Source of the DNA: CBDDRG01 sp965232975
Lineage (GTDB): Bacteria; Pseudomonadota; Gammaproteobacteria; Pseudomonadales; Porticoccaceae
NCBI GenBank assembly: GCA_965232975.1
Contig: CBDDRG010000052.1
Span: 1 to 12,292 of the forward strand
Direction: 5' to 3'
Length of the DNA stretch: 12,292 bases
Below are positions 1-7,031 of this stretch, piece after piece (position 1 is the stretch's first letter; each line of letters opens with the position of its first letter). The position numbers were made by a program, and so were the translations under genes. The notes under the pieces are model-generated. The model had not been told where the DNA came from and did not search any database. It saw only the letters and a program-made list of their open reading frames with translations.

Positions 1-1434
1 GGCGCGCGTCGCCGCCGTCTCGCGGGGGGCGCCGGCAACCGGGCTCGGCGCGCGCTCGGCCGGCACCGGCGCAGCGCGGACATCGCGCAGGCGCTGCGCC
101 TGCGAACAGCTGTCGATCGGGAGCAAGCGGCAACGGCAGTCCTGGGCGCTGGCACCATCCGAGTTCCAGCTCAGGAAACCGAGCGGCGCATAGTGGTGTT
201 CGATGCCGAACGGGGGCTGGAACGCGGGTTCATCGGCGTCGTTGTCGGCATTCGGCCATTCGATATTGCCGGTCGCGACCCGCGCCGGAATCAGCCAGTA
301 ATCGCCACTGCGGTAGCTGCGCGCGCCACCGCCCTCAAAGCGCACCTGCACGCCGTCCTCGAGGTCGATCCAGCCCGCGGCGGTCGCGGTCGCCTCGACC
401 ACCGGCACCGCGCCGTCCTTCAGCACCAGGTCGCCCTTGGCGACCTGATCCCAGCGCCGCACCCGGGCGTGGCGCCAGGTGTCTTTGAACGCGAGCTCGG
501 CCGGCTGCGGATAACCGGCCTCGTCGATGGTCAGGTGGTCGCCCTCGACCTTGATCAGCTTGACCAGGGAGCCGGGCGTGCCGGCGAGGTCGAGCGCCTC
601 GTGGGTCAACTCCAGCCAGCAGCCGGGCGTGAAGCCGTGCGCGTTGGCGACCACCAGATCGCTGCCCTCCTTGCCCAGCCAGCGCGCGGCGACGCTACCG
701 TTGTCGCGCGACCATTTGAAGGTGGCCTCGCCGGCCGCACCGCCGCGGTGGATTTCGACCCGGTAGAGCTGGTTTTCGGCGCCGCGAAAGCGCGCGTCGG
801 GCGAAGTGATACAGGGGTTCTCGATGCGCAGGCCGGGATCGACGCGGGCCGCGAGGCGGACATCGCTCAAGGTCACCAGGCCGAGCCCGTCGAGGCTGCA
901 AACGCGGTTGCCATCGGCGTCCTCACCGTCGCCGGCATCGACCTCGAGGGCGCGCACCTGCCACACCACCTGGCTGCGGGTCGCGGTGTCGGGGCCATTG
1001 AGCGCGACCTCGCGGATGTGGTCGTCGTCGATCGCGGTGACGTGGCGCTCCCACACGTCGAGGTAAAAGCGCAGCGTGCGGCCCTCCAGTCTGGTGCCTT
1101 GTTCGCCGGCCAGCGGGTCGTCGGCGGCCAGCGCAAAATGCGGCTGCTGGTCGTAGAAACAGGGTGTGTCGATCTCGACCAGAATGCCATCGACGTAGTA
1201 GCGGCCGGCGCCGATATGCACGCGACCGTCCTGGACGCTGATCTCGAAACCCAGATTCTGCGCCGGCCCGGCATGGGGGCCGAGCAGGTCCCGCGCCAAT
1301 GTGCGCAGGTAGTGCAGCAGGATCTCGGTCTGTTCATTGGGATCGGCATCGAGGGTGACGCGGCCCTGCTGGAACAGCACGCGGCTGTAGTGTTTGTGCG
1401 CGGCGAAGGTGGCGCGGGTAAAGTCGCCTTTCAT
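1..1434 (-). CDS. DUF6519 family tail-associated protein, 3' end outside window (at least 478 aa)
   Basis: Reading the minus strand from ATG at 1434 gives an uninterrupted frame of 478 codons to the left edge, with no stop in the window. It opens MKGDFTRATFAAHKHYSRVL and continues QQGRVTLDADPNEQTEILL, the hallmark opening of DUF6519 proteins, a family of unknown function found next to tail-like baseplate genes. Further on are GRYYVDGILVEID, LRFYLDVWERHVTAIDD, ENQLYRVEIHRGG, then ATFKWSRDNGSVAAR, which also look family-typical. Later stretches (WIDLEDGVQVRFEGGG, YWLIPARVATGNIEWP) are beta-rich. The Pro/Ala/Arg-rich tail reached at the window edge may begin a linker to another domain. AAGGA lies 10 bases before the ATG. 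The gap from the preceding stop is 32 bases, so it is in the same operon. Its role is not known; peripheral tail or fibre attachment is an inference from position. Confidence 0.87.
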   Translation of the reverse strand, partial: MKGDFTRATFAAHKHYSRVLFQQGRVTLDADPNEQTEILLHYLRTLARDLLGPHAGPAQNLGFEISVQDGRVHIGAGRYYVDGILVEIDTPCFYDQQPHFALAADDPLAGEQGTRLEGRTLRFYLDVWERHVTAIDDDHIREVALNGPDTATRSQVVWQVRALEVDAGDGEDADGNRVCSLDGLGLVTLSDVRLAARVDPGLRIENPCITSPDARFRGAENQLYRVEIHRGGAAGEATFKWSRDNGSVAARWLGKEGSDLVVANAHGFTPGCWLELTHEALDLAGTPGSLVKLIKVEGDHLTIDEAGYPQPAELAFKDTWRHARVRRWDQVAKGDLVLKDGAVPVVEATATAAGWIDLEDGVQVRFEGGGARSYRSGDYWLIPARVATGNIEWPNADNDADEPAFQPPFGIEHHYAPLGFLSWNSDGASAQDCRCRLLPIDSCSQAQRLRDVRAAPVPAERAPSPVAGAPRETAATRA

Positions 1435-1444
1435 GGGGAAACCG

Positions 1445-1449
1445 TCCTT
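1445..1449 (-). promoter_or_regulatory. Ribosome binding site of the DUF6519 gene
   Basis: AAGGA in the 32-base gap lies 10 bases before the ATG at 1434. The spacer is slightly long but no competing in-frame start is near. Confidence 0.55.
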
Positions 1450-1466
1450 ATGAGAGTCAGTAAAAG

Positions 1467-3722
1467 TCAGGTGACGCGGATGATGCCGACGGCCATGCCG
1501 GCCGGCGTGTATTCCGCCAGCCGCGCGCGCAGGTTGGCCTCGCGCTGGGGCTGGTACAGGTGGTGGTACACGCCGAGCTCGGACTCGTCGTCGGCGCCGC
1601 GGCGGATTTCGGCGGCGCAGTCCTGGCTGAGCTGGGCGTAGGCCGGCGCGCCGTAGCGCCGGACGACGAACTGCGGGCGCACGCGCAACTGCTCGTTGGC
1701 GACTTCGCGGGCGAGTTCGGCGGCGTCGACCGGCTGCCGCGCCAGCTGCGCGGCCGCGGCCAGACGTTCGCTCGCGGCCGTCACCACGCCATCGGGCTGA
1801 CACTGGTAGCGCCGCGGCGTGCGGCAACCGGGCGGCACATAGCAATAGCGCAGGCACCCGAGCTGGCGGCGCGCGACATTGACGCAAGCGAAGAAAATAC
1901 TGTTCTCGCCGAGCGCGACCGCGTGCACGTCGACAATGCCGAACACCGTGCTGCGGCGGATGCACAGCGCGACCTGGGCGACCGCCGCCCCCGGCGCGCC
2001 GATGGCCTCCAGCTTGTCGCCGGCGGCATCGACAATGCTGTCGTCGATGGTCATGGCGATGGGATCCATGCCGACTTCGTCCTCCTGCACCTGGATCGAG
2101 CCGACGATGCTGCGCTCGATCACCACCCGCGCGCGCAGGTTATAAATCTCCAGGCTGGGCTCCGCCGGGCGGCGCGGTTCGCAGTCGCAGTCGATACCCC
2201 AGCCGGGCACCAGCGTGCAGTGGCGAATGCGCACCTCCGCGGCGCAATCGGCGCCGCTGCCGGCGCGCCGACCACCGGGGCCGCTGACATGGACGGGGCG
2301 ACCGGTGATCAACAGCCCGTCCAGCGTCAAGCGGCTGCCCTCCGCCATCACCACCGCGAACGCATCGGGCTGATCGGTCTGCCAGTCGATGAGGCGGAGC
2401 ACCGGCCGTGCGCCCGCGGCGGCGCGCACTTGCAGGGTCTGGCCCGGGCCGAGGCGGATGGCGATCGGCTCGACATAGACGCCGCTGCGGGCGATTTCGA
2501 TGACCGCGTGCAGCGGTTGGTCGCGCCGCCACTGGCGCAGTGCGGCGCCGATCTGCGGGTGCTCCTCGCCCTCGCCGACGCGGTAGAGCACAAACTCCCG
2601 GGTCGGCTGGAGCAGCGCCCGCGGGTACTCGCCGCCGCCGATGTCGGCCGCCAAGCCGTAGCGGTAGCTGACGCGCACGCCGCGCCGCGGCAACTGTGCC
2701 GGCGGAAACGCGATGCGCCCCAACACCGGATCGACGGCGACGTGCTTGCGCGGCGGCAGATACTGCCAGTTCGACAGATCCGCGGCGATGATCGCGCTCG
2801 CCGGCAGCGGCTGCTCGGCGTCGTAGCCGGCCCAGCCGTCGGCCCAGATCGCGAAGCTGCGGTCGGCGCCGTACCAGTCGGCGCGCGCCCGTGCCAGCGC
2901 GCGGCGGCGAATCGGCAGCGGCAGATTGCGCTCTTGCGCAATGGTCGTCGGATCGGTTTCCGGCTCGGGCCTGGCAAACAGCGGGGCGTCCTGCCCCAGC
3001 ACACTGAAGGTAAAGCAGTGCGGGCCGCTGTCCTCGGCGCACCAGGCCGGCGTCGCCGTCACCGGGTAGCTGCGCAGTCGCCACACGAACACACCGACAC
3101 TGGGGATATTGCTGCGTCCCTGGGTGCGCGGCGAATCGATGCGGCGCACATCGACGCTGTGGGCGAGGCGCTCGAAGGGGCCATCGATCAAATCCAGCGC
3201 GGACATCGCGCGCACATCGGCCAGGCGATGGCGCTGCCAATGGGGGTGATCCAGGTTGTGCGCCCAGCCCAGCAATTGAAAAAATTCCACCGCCCGCGCC
3301 GGCCAGCCGGCGACGTCGCGGGCCAGCTCCTCGAGCAGCGCCAGGCTGCCCTTGCGACGCCGATAGCGGATCAGGTTGGCGACTTCGCGCCGCGGCACCA
3401 GCACCCGGTTTCTGGCACCTGCGCCCGCATCCGTCACCGGTGCCGGCACGCCGGCCTCGGCCACCGGCCGATAGCCGACCAGATCGGCGATATAGGGCAC
3501 CGCCCAGTCGGCGGCGGTCTCGATAAACCAGTTGGCGTACAGCTCGGCGATGTCGTCCTCGACCAGGTTGACCTCTGCGGCGATCACCCGCAGCAACGCC
3601 CGCAGCGGATAGCCCCGCTCGGCGTCGCGCAGGCGCTGGATCGCCGGCAGCAGTTGGTACAGCCGATCGAGGCGCGCGGCGGCGGATTCGGAGGCGGCAC
3701 TGGAAACAGTCGATGTCGTCAT
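1467..3722 (-). CDS. Tail protein I-like wedge/fibre-base protein with predicted beta-helix domain (751 aa)
   Basis: The N-terminal part (about 17-160) resembles the tail protein I-like proteins that follow J-type genes: LDRLYQLLPAIQRLRDAE, LLRVIAAEVNLVEDDIAEL, then WFIETAADWAVPYIADLVGY, then IRYRRRKGSLALLEELARDV. These segments probably attach it to the wedge. Residues about 200-260 carry a conserved strand segment (IPSVGVFVWRLRSYPVT, LFARPEPE). From about 400 to 620 the sequence becomes a succession of short beta strands with turn Gly/Asp and many Cys (C493, C502, C512, C514, C587, C613, C623, C627, C633, C641), which I read as a right-handed beta-helix. It closes with RYCYVPPGCRTPRRYQCQPD and a C-terminal HHLYQPQREANLRARLAEY block that is conserved in this family. 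The start has only a weak ribosome binding site (GGAT-like), so coupling to the preceding stop 16 bases away is likely. A receptor-facing or fibre-base role is inferred. Confidence 0.85.
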   Translation of the reverse strand: MTTSTVSSAASESAAARLDRLYQLLPAIQRLRDAERGYPLRALLRVIAAEVNLVEDDIAELYANWFIETAADWAVPYIADLVGYRPVAEAGVPAPVTDAGAGARNRVLVPRREVANLIRYRRRKGSLALLEELARDVAGWPARAVEFFQLLGWAHNLDHPHWQRHRLADVRAMSALDLIDGPFERLAHSVDVRRIDSPRTQGRSNIPSVGVFVWRLRSYPVTATPAWCAEDSGPHCFTFSVLGQDAPLFARPEPETDPTTIAQERNLPLPIRRRALARARADWYGADRSFAIWADGWAGYDAEQPLPASAIIAADLSNWQYLPPRKHVAVDPVLGRIAFPPAQLPRRGVRVSYRYGLAADIGGGEYPRALLQPTREFVLYRVGEGEEHPQIGAALRQWRRDQPLHAVIEIARSGVYVEPIAIRLGPGQTLQVRAAAGARPVLRLIDWQTDQPDAFAVVMAEGSRLTLDGLLITGRPVHVSGPGGRRAGSGADCAAEVRIRHCTLVPGWGIDCDCEPRRPAEPSLEIYNLRARVVIERSIVGSIQVQEDEVGMDPIAMTIDDSIVDAAGDKLEAIGAPGAAVAQVALCIRRSTVFGIVDVHAVALGENSIFFACVNVARRQLGCLRYCYVPPGCRTPRRYQCQPDGVVTAASERLAAAAQLARQPVDAAELAREVANEQLRVRPQFVVRRYGAPAYAQLSQDCAAEIRRGADDESELGVYHHLYQPQREANLRARLAEYTPAGMAVGIIRVT

Positions 3723-3738
3723 GGCGGGATCCGGGGTG

Positions 3739-6700
3739 TCAGGGAATCTGGTTGAGGATCAGCGTGTCCGGCACCGCGGGCGCGAAGATCGCCAGCTGGG
3801 CCGGGCGCAGCACGCCGCGATCGAGGCCGGCGGGCAGTGCCTCGACCCGTTGCGCCGGCACTTCCCGGCGCTTGCCCGCACCGGCGGCGTTGAACGTCGA
3901 CCAGGAGTCATCGCCGTCATCGTCATCGCCATCGCCATCGCCACCACCACCCTGCATGCGCGCCACCGCGCGGACGATCTCGTGCTGGGTCAGCAGGCGC
4001 CGGCGGCCGCGCTGCGGGTCGGTGACCTTTTCCGGGATGCCGCCGAAGCTGTCGACGTCCACATAATCGACGCCGCGCACAGCCTGGATCGCGGCCAGCA
4101 CTTCGCACAGCAGCGCCGGCTGCGCCAGCCCCCGCGCGCCAAAGCCGAAGCGGGCGAGCAGCAGTGCGCGCACCGCGGCGACCACCGCCTCCCAACGATA
4201 CTCCGCCACAATCTTGATGCGCGCGGACAGCACCAGTGCGATCAGCTCGCGCGCGTCGACCACCAGCGCCAGGCCGGGGTCGCCATAGCGCCGCAGCGCC
4301 GCCAGCAGATTGCGGTGGAGGTCGGAGGTCGGCTCGATCGCCATGTCGTCGGCGCCCGCCAAGGTGACGTGGACCAGCTCGCGACCGCCGGCGGACAGGC
4401 GCGCGGCGGCGGCCTTGGCGATGCCGGCAAAGCTGCGGGTGAAGTCCGCGTAGTCGGACACCGACACCAGCCGATCGAGCGCCTGGATCGACAGCGGCGC
4501 GTTGTCGCGGATCAGGTCGCGGCCATCGCTGTCGGCGCCGCCGCTCGCGGCCAGCGGATTGCGCACGCCCTTGACGCCGAGCGGCCGACTCACCAGCAGC
4601 GACACCTGCTCGGCGCGCACGTTGCCGTCGCGGCCGATGCCGCTGCGGTACACCGCGCGCACATTCTCGACGCCGGTGGGCAGCCGGGCGCCCTGCGCGC
4701 CGTTGCCGAAGGTGACCTGGGTGATGCCGGCGGCGTCGGTGCGGGCGACGAAGCGGCGCGCATCGGGCGCCAGGCCGGCAAAGGTATCGGTCTCGCGCCA
4801 TTCCACCTCGTTGACCTGGACCTGCAGCGTGCTCTCGGCACCGGCCGGCGTCGGCGCCGGCACCCAGGTCAGCGGCGGCTGGCGCAGCGCGAAGCTTTGC
4901 AACGGCTCACTGCCATCGCCGCTGCCCAGCGTCTCGCTGCGGGTCTCGCCGTGGGTGGCCTTGGCGACATTGCCATAGATGATCAGCGAGTCGCGCCGGT
5001 ACTTGAACGCCGTCGGTGTCGCCAGCGTCAGCGTGGTGTGGATGCGGTCACCGGCGAGCGTCTGGTCAAAGCCGTGACGCACGGCGGACACCATCGCCAG
5101 CTCGGCGACCTGGACGCCGGCGACGCCGTCCACGTCGGCACGCTCGCCGGCGAAGATCACCCAGCGCCCGGACTTGAGGCCGTCATAGAGTTCATCGAGC
5201 TCGATGTCCTGGCCTTCGACGGCACTGGTGACGGCTTCGTCGACCAGCGTCAGCTGCTGGCTGTGGGCAGGAAACTGGGTCCGGCGCAGCGCGTCGATGT
5301 TGCGGCGACCCTCGTCGGCGACGCTGCGCCAGGCGGCGTCGGGGCCGAAGTCGAGCTCGGTCGTCTGCCCGCTGAGGCCGTAGGCGCTGCGCTGCCCGGA
5401 CAATGCGCGCTGCACCTGCACCACGCGGCGGCGCGGGCCTTCGAAATCCTCCACCGTGTGCAGCAACACCAGGCTGCCGGGCGCGATCTCGGGGTGGGCC
5501 TTGTCGAGAAAGGCGTTGGTGTCGGTCTCGTCGGCGGCGTAGTCCCATTCGAGCCACTGGCTGGGCGGTTTTAAGTGGCCGTTGGCATCGTAGTCGGGCT
5601 GCTTGGTGGACGCGGCGCCAAAGAGCGGGCCGCTGGCGCGCAGTGCATACACGCCCTGCAGCGCGGCCGGCGCGGCGGCGAGCGCCGCGCCGCGCCAGGC
5701 GCCGTAGTAGCTGGTCTTCAGCTTGGGGGCGAATTCCAGCAGCAACTGGGGCGCGGTGTCGGCACCCACCTGGAACGCCCGCGCGGTGTCGCGGCGCAGG
5801 CGCGCGGCGTTCGCGGCCTGCGGGTTGGCATCTCGCAACAGCGCATCGACAAACAGATCCGGACTGCTGGCCGCGGCGCCAGCGCCGTCGGCGGCGAGCA
5901 CCGCGTCGATGGCAGTCTTGAGTTCCTGCAGCACGGCGTCGGCGGCGGGCGGCAGCGCGACGTCGGCAGCGCTGTACATCGCGCCCACCCAGCTTGCCGG
6001 TGCCGTGTAGATACCCATGAGCGCCTCCTCGATCAGGCGCTGACCGCGGTCGCGGGCGCGCTGCACCCCTCCCTGCGGCGTCGCCAGCGCGGTCAGGCTG
6101 GCGACCGCGAGGCGCAGCAGCGACAGCGCAGCGGCGACGCCGGCCAGCGCCGGTTGCAGCCGGATCGCCGTGCGCTTGGCAAGAAAATCGTTGGCGGCGT
6201 CGGCGACGACGCGCACCGCGCGCTGGTCGGCGTTGGCGCCAAACACGAACAGCACCAACTCGCCGGCGCGGAGCTGCACATCCCCACCCGCCACCGGCAG
6301 CGCATCGATCGCGAGCACGTTGTCCAGCGTGATGCGCTGCGGGCGGCTGCGGCGCACCCGCAGGTTGTTCCACTCGCGCCGCGCGGTCAGCGGTTCCACC
6401 GTCTCGAAGGCTTGCGGCCGCTCGTCCGGCCCCGGAATGCTCTGCGCCCGCGCGCCCACCGGTATCGCCACCGGGTCGGCCTGGTTGTCGTCGAGGTTAT
6501 AGGCGAGGTGCAGCGTCGCGGCGACGCCGGGGCGGGCGGCGTAGCCGACCAGACCCGCGAGTTCCAGCACCGAGCGCCGTTCGGTGGCGGTGCGCAGATA
6601 GCCCTCGTTGGCGATGCGCTCCTGGTAAAAGCTCAGCACGTCGCCGACGGTGGCCCAGGCGTCGAGCAATGCGATCGCCGGGTCGCTGCCGTCGCGCGTG

Positions 6701-6921
6701 GTCAGGCCCTGCAGGGGCCGCAGCTCGGCGCCGCCGTCGCCCGGCACCGCCACCGCGCCCAGGCGCGCCTTCATGCTGGCGAGAAAACTCCCATGGGTGC
6801 CGACACGGTAGCTCAGCGCGGACAACCCGGGGCGGTTGGCGCGCTCCACCGGCGTCACCACCGCGATACCGGCGCAGCATCCGCAGGTGGCGGTGGTGCT
6901 GCCACATTGGTGACAGGTCAT
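3739..6921 (-). CDS. Baseplate J-like wedge protein, second of two (1060 aa), with N-terminal Cys cluster
   Basis: This is the second putative baseplate assembly protein, Afp12/gp6-like, expected to pair with the 831-aa paralogue. I prefer ATG at 6921 because GGAG lies 9 bases upstream; an in-frame ATG at 6936 would add five residues but has no good ribosome binding site. Numbering from 6921, a Cys cluster (C3, C6, C13, C15, C16) opens the protein. The family block NRPGLSALSYRVGTHGSF lies near 29-46, then GLTTRDGSDPAIALLDAW, GDVLSFYQERIANEGYL and RRSVLELAGLVGYAARPG to about 132. An Ala-rich helical insertion follows near 245-430. The baseplate-J core is FGNGAQGARLPTG, YRSGIGRDGNV and GVRNPLAASGG at about 738-795, then a gp6-like C-terminal domain. 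Near the end, at about 991-1005, is a Gly/Asp tract. It is about 230 residues longer than its paralogue. The stop lies 16 bases before the next start. Confidence 0.9.
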   Translation of the reverse strand: MTCHQCGSTTATCGCCAGIAVVTPVERANRPGLSALSYRVGTHGSFLASMKARLGAVAVPGDGGAELRPLQGLTTRDGSDPAIALLDAWATVGDVLSFYQERIANEGYLRTATERRSVLELAGLVGYAARPGVAATLHLAYNLDDNQADPVAIPVGARAQSIPGPDERPQAFETVEPLTARREWNNLRVRRSRPQRITLDNVLAIDALPVAGGDVQLRAGELVLFVFGANADQRAVRVVADAANDFLAKRTAIRLQPALAGVAAALSLLRLAVASLTALATPQGGVQRARDRGQRLIEEALMGIYTAPASWVGAMYSAADVALPPAADAVLQELKTAIDAVLAADGAGAAASSPDLFVDALLRDANPQAANAARLRRDTARAFQVGADTAPQLLLEFAPKLKTSYYGAWRGAALAAAPAALQGVYALRASGPLFGAASTKQPDYDANGHLKPPSQWLEWDYAADETDTNAFLDKAHPEIAPGSLVLLHTVEDFEGPRRRVVQVQRALSGQRSAYGLSGQTTELDFGPDAAWRSVADEGRRNIDALRRTQFPAHSQQLTLVDEAVTSAVEGQDIELDELYDGLKSGRWVIFAGERADVDGVAGVQVAELAMVSAVRHGFDQTLAGDRIHTTLTLATPTAFKYRRDSLIIYGNVAKATHGETRSETLGSGDGSEPLQSFALRQPPLTWVPAPTPAGAESTLQVQVNEVEWRETDTFAGLAPDARRFVARTDAAGITQVTFGNGAQGARLPTGVENVRAVYRSGIGRDGNVRAEQVSLLVSRPLGVKGVRNPLAASGGADSDGRDLIRDNAPLSIQALDRLVSVSDYADFTRSFAGIAKAAAARLSAGGRELVHVTLAGADDMAIEPTSDLHRNLLAALRRYGDPGLALVVDARELIALVLSARIKIVAEYRWEAVVAAVRALLLARFGFGARGLAQPALLCEVLAAIQAVRGVDYVDVDSFGGIPEKVTDPQRGRRRLLTQHEIVRAVARMQGGGGDGDGDDDDGDDSWSTFNAAGAGKRREVPAQRVEALPAGLDRGVLRPAQLAIFAPAVPDTLILNQIP
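3907..3951 (-). repeat. In-frame microsatellite-like tract encoding Gly/Asp run
   Basis: On the plus strand the tract is built from CATCGC/CATCGT-type hexamers running into CCACCACCACC. On the coding strand it encodes four Gly followed by an alternating Gly/Asp stretch containing DDDDGDD, within the C-terminal part of the 1060-aa baseplate protein. Because the units are multiples of three, gain or loss of units would change linker length without a frameshift. Confidence 0.7.
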
Positions 6922-6930
6922 GGCGTCGAT

Positions 6931-6934
6931 CTCC
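6931..6934 (-). promoter_or_regulatory. Ribosome binding site deciding the start at 6921
   Basis: GGAG with a 9-base spacer precedes the ATG at 6921. The upstream in-frame ATG (6936) overlaps the region just before this site and has only CATCAAGA in front of it. This favours the start giving MTCHQCG as N terminus. Confidence 0.6.
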
Positions 6935-6946
6935 ATTCTTGATGAA

Positions 6947-6980
6947 GCTCGGCATAAGTCCTGTCGGACTCATGCCGAGC
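6947..6980 (-). other. Strong RNA hairpin between the two baseplate-J-type genes
   Basis: On the minus strand, arm GCTCGGCATGAGTCC (6980-6966) pairs with GGACTTATGCCGAGC (6961-6947) across a GACA tetraloop (6965-6962). This gives a 15-bp stem with every pair Watson-Crick except one G-U. The wobble exists only in the operon-sense transcript; in the opposite strand it would be an A-C mismatch. The 3' side runs into TTCATCAAG rather than a T run, so it does not look like a classical intrinsic terminator. It lies 12 bases upstream of the GGAG used by the next gene, leaving that site accessible. A role in mRNA processing, stability or partial attenuation is inferred; a repeat-family palindrome is the main alternative. 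Confidence 0.8.
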
Positions 6981-6984
6981 GCGG

Positions 6985-7007
6985 CCCGCGCAAACGCGGG
7001 TTCCCGC
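6985..7007. other. GC-rich overlapping palindromes next to the main hairpin
   Basis: On the plus strand CCCGCG (6985-6990), CAAA, CGCGGG (6995-7000) forms a 6-bp stem. GCGGG (6996-7000), TT, CCCGC (7003-7007) forms a mutually exclusive alternative sharing the middle segment. Two competing small hairpins upstream of the long stem in the operon transcript could be a structured leader for the next gene, but in such GC-rich DNA short palindromes arise easily by chance. Confidence 0.4.
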
Positions 7008-7031
7008 CTCGCATCCCGGTGCCGCCGCTGG

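Noticed and set aside
1451..1469. Direct repeat AGTCAG-TAAA-AGTCAG at the tail-I-like gene end
   Set aside because: Only six bases repeated once, overlapping a stop codon; too short to interpret.
193..1641. Plus-strand open frame of 482 codons over the left end
   Set aside because: The opposite strand gives an uninterrupted DUF6519 protein with a clear family opening and ribosome binding site; the plus frame has no recognisable features.
1560..5574. Two long plus-strand open frames (1560-3755 and 3721-5574)
   Set aside because: They are antisense to the tail-I-like and larger baseplate-J-type genes, with repetitive His/Asp/Arg/Ala composition and no domain pattern; artefacts of GC-skewed third positions.
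5575..6942. Plus-strand open frame of 455 codons
   Set aside because: Antisense to conserved baseplate-J N-terminal motifs; composition typical of a shadow frame.
6937..7031. Intrinsic terminator between the two baseplate-J-type genes
   Set aside because: The hairpin is strong but is followed by TTCATCAAG rather than a T run, and the next gene continues the same operon, so a full stop of transcription is unlikely.
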